Positions 6,710 to 7,987 of a stretch of 7,987 nt of DNA are shown piece after piece. Positions within the stretch are counted from its first letter, which is position 1. Each line of letters starts with the position of its first letter. This stretch comes from an uncultured Eubacterium sp. Lineage in GTDB: Bacteria; Bacillota_A; Clostridia; Lachnospirales; Lachnospiraceae. Below the pieces are notes generated by a model. The model was not told the DNA's origin and searched no databases. It saw only the letters and a program-made list of their open reading frames with translations. A program made the translations under genes and the position numbers. The DNA lies in NCBI GenBank assembly GCA_947653505.1, contig CANTHI010000161.1, forward strand, positions 1 to 7,987, in the 5' to 3' direction.

Positions 6710-7561
6710 TTGGCAGATTTTTTGATTGATGGAAAACGTATTTCGCAGGAAATAAAGGATGAGCTGAAGGAAAAAACAGCTGCACTGAAAGAAAAAGGCA
6801 TTCTGGGATGTCTCGCCGTTATTCAGGTCGGGGAGGATCCGGCTTCCAGCGTCTATGTGCGCAATAAAAAACGTGCCTGCGCATATATCGGGATTGAGTC
6901 GCGCTCTTACGGGCTGCCGGAGGAGACGACGGAGGAGGAGCTGCTGCAGCTGATTGAGACCCTGAATGCGGATGAGACCGTAAACGGCATTCTCGTACAG
7001 CTCCCAGTGCCGGAGCAGATTGATGAAAACAAAATTATTCAGGCGATTTCACCAAAAAAAGATGTAGATGGATTTCATCCACAGAATGTCGGTGCGCTGG
7101 TCAGCGGCCTGCCAGGCTTTGTATCCTGTACACCGGCAGGAGTCATTCAGCTGCTGAAACGCTCAGGGATTGCGATTGCCGGAAAAAACTGTGTTGTCAT
7201 TGGCCGCAGTAATATCGTAGGCAAGCCGATGGCACTGCTGATGCTGAGGGAAAACGCTACCGTTACGATTGCGCATTCGAAGACTGGGAATCTGCGGGAA
7301 ATTTGTAAAAACGCGGATATTTTAATTGTCGCGGTCGGGAAGCCTAAGATGATCGACGCTTCCTATATAAAGGAAGGGGCAGTAGTGATTGATGTTGGCA
7401 TTCACCGCAACGACCAGCAGAAGCTGTGCGGCGATGTGGATTTCGACAGTGTGCATCCGCATGTAAGTGCAATTACACCGGTCCCTGGAGGAGTCGGTCC
7501 GATGACGATTGCAATGCTGATGAATAATTGCGTGCAGGCAATGGAAAATGGTATGGAATGA
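6710..7561 (+). CDS. folD: FolD, methylene-THF dehydrogenase/cyclohydrolase
   Basis: FolD is a cytoplasmic bifunctional enzyme. It oxidises 5,10-methylene-tetrahydrofolate with NADP+ and hydrolyses the methenyl product to 10-formyl-tetrahydrofolate, which feeds purine and formyl-methionine synthesis. The 283 residues match the usual length. Visible signatures are SSVYVRNKKRAC (46-57) with catalytic Tyr49 and Lys53, VQLPVP (96-101), KDVDGFHP (117-124) with Asp120, the cofactor fold from VVIGRSNIVGKP (162-173), and the C-terminal TPVPGGVGPMT (256-266). The usual PCTP folate-site motif reads SCTP here (139-142). The start is a TTG at 6710, chosen because AAGGAAGG (6696-6703) lies 6 bases upstream and MADFLIDGK fits the family N-terminus; no ATG fits. 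It lies 54 bases after ftsK and 26 before the next gene, so it is probably co-transcribed with them. Confidence 0.96.
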   Translation: MADFLIDGKRISQEIKDELKEKTAALKEKGILGCLAVIQVGEDPASSVYVRNKKRACAYIGIESRSYGLPEETTEEELLQLIETLNADETVNGILVQLPVPEQIDENKIIQAISPKKDVDGFHPQNVGALVSGLPGFVSCTPAGVIQLLKRSGIAIAGKNCVVIGRSNIVGKPMALLMLRENATVTIAHSKTGNLREICKNADILIVAVGKPKMIDASYIKEGAVVIDVGIHRNDQQKLCGDVDFDSVHPHVSAITPVPGGVGPMTIAMLMNNCVQAMENGME

Positions 7562-7587
7562 CATTGTAAGGAGGCATCAATACCAGA

Positions 7588-7987
7588 ATGAAATGTACAA
7601 AATGCGGGAAGGAGGCTGCATCCTCTGCACGGATATGCAGCCGGTGCGGGGAAGCGCTTCCGCAGGAATTTAATTACAAAAATATGGAAAAAGAACTGCT
7701 CAATACAGTATGGGAGGAAGAGACCATTCAGGGGATCGCAGGCGGCTCCGTACTGTATGGACAGCCGGCAGCGCTGCAGACAGCAGCAGATAAAGAGCAG
7801 AAAGGAATGAGAACAATCGGAAAACAGAACCTGTCAGACGGGATTGCTGACATTGAAGAAATGGATGACGATGAGATACCACAAAAACAGCCGGTAAAGC
7901 TGACACTGGCAGTACTGGCCAGTGCGGCAGTATTTGGAGGACTTGCATTTTTTCTGCATAATTTTCCGACCGGTTATAACTATGAAA
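7588..7987 (+). CDS. Partial zinc-ribbon protein with one membrane span
   Basis: The frame opens at an ATG and is still open at the right edge after 133 codons. Residues 1-22 form a compact zinc ribbon with two CxxC pairs (Cys3/Cys6 and Cys17/Cys20). A polar, acidic linker follows (about 25-100, with EEMDDDE at 90-96), then a hydrophobic span at about 104-123 and the start of an outer or C-terminal part. This is the architecture of zinc-ribbon membrane proteins common in Firmicutes: a cytoplasmic ribbon, one span and an extracytoplasmic domain. The C-terminal domain that would hint at a role lies outside the window. AAGGAGG (7568-7574) is 13 bases before the ATG, longer than ideal, but no other in-frame start lies nearer. 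It follows folD closely and is probably in the same transcript. Confidence 0.8.
   Translation, partial: MKCTKCGKEAASSARICSRCGEALPQEFNYKNMEKELLNTVWEEETIQGIAGGSVLYGQPAALQTAADKEQKGMRTIGKQNLSDGIADIEEMDDDEIPQKQPVKLTLAVLASAAVFGGLAFFLHNFPTGYNYE

Overview
The window looks like chromosomal DNA from a low-to-medium G+C, Gram-positive anaerobe of the Clostridia, most likely a Lachnospiraceae-type organism. This is inferred from strong AGGAGG-type ribosome binding sites, a TepA protein upstream of an FtsK/SpoIIIE translocase, a Gram-positive-type UppP, and a hypothetical protein of a style I associate with that family. No database was searched.

Layout. At the left edge (1-63) is the start of a minus-strand gene, cut by the window. 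A 207-base divergent spacer separates it from tepA (271-978, ClpP-like serine protease). Next comes an unrecognised protein (1155-2522), whose likely N-terminal membrane or signal segment lies in a different frame just upstream (1064-~1150); the gene therefore appears to carry a frameshift. A spacer of about 170 bases holds a small GC hairpin, a candidate promoter and a striking 18-bp stem-loop, followed by uppP (2691-3566, undecaprenyl-diphosphate phosphatase). After that come ftsK/spoIIIE (3632-6655, membrane-anchored DNA translocase with a very long acidic linker), folD (6710-7561, methylene-THF dehydrogenase/cyclohydrolase, TTG start) and the start of a zinc-ribbon, single-membrane-span protein (7588 to the right edge).

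uppP, ftsK, folD and the zinc-ribbon gene run in one direction with gaps of only 65, 54 and 26 bases and no convincing terminator between them, so they may be one transcript. The theme is envelope and chromosome housekeeping: lipid-carrier recycling for the cell wall, chromosome segregation at the septum, and one-carbon metabolism. In Bacillus subtilis tepA and spoIIIE lie close together, separated only by ylzJ; here the pair is kept but the frameshifted unknown gene and uppP sit between them.

Most of the window is ordinary core genome. The points worth a second look are the apparent frameshift at ~1139-1154, the long leader hairpin before uppP, and repeated operator-like sequences in the divergent spacer before tepA. 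I saw no tRNA, rRNA, CRISPR array, insertion sequence or phage gene.
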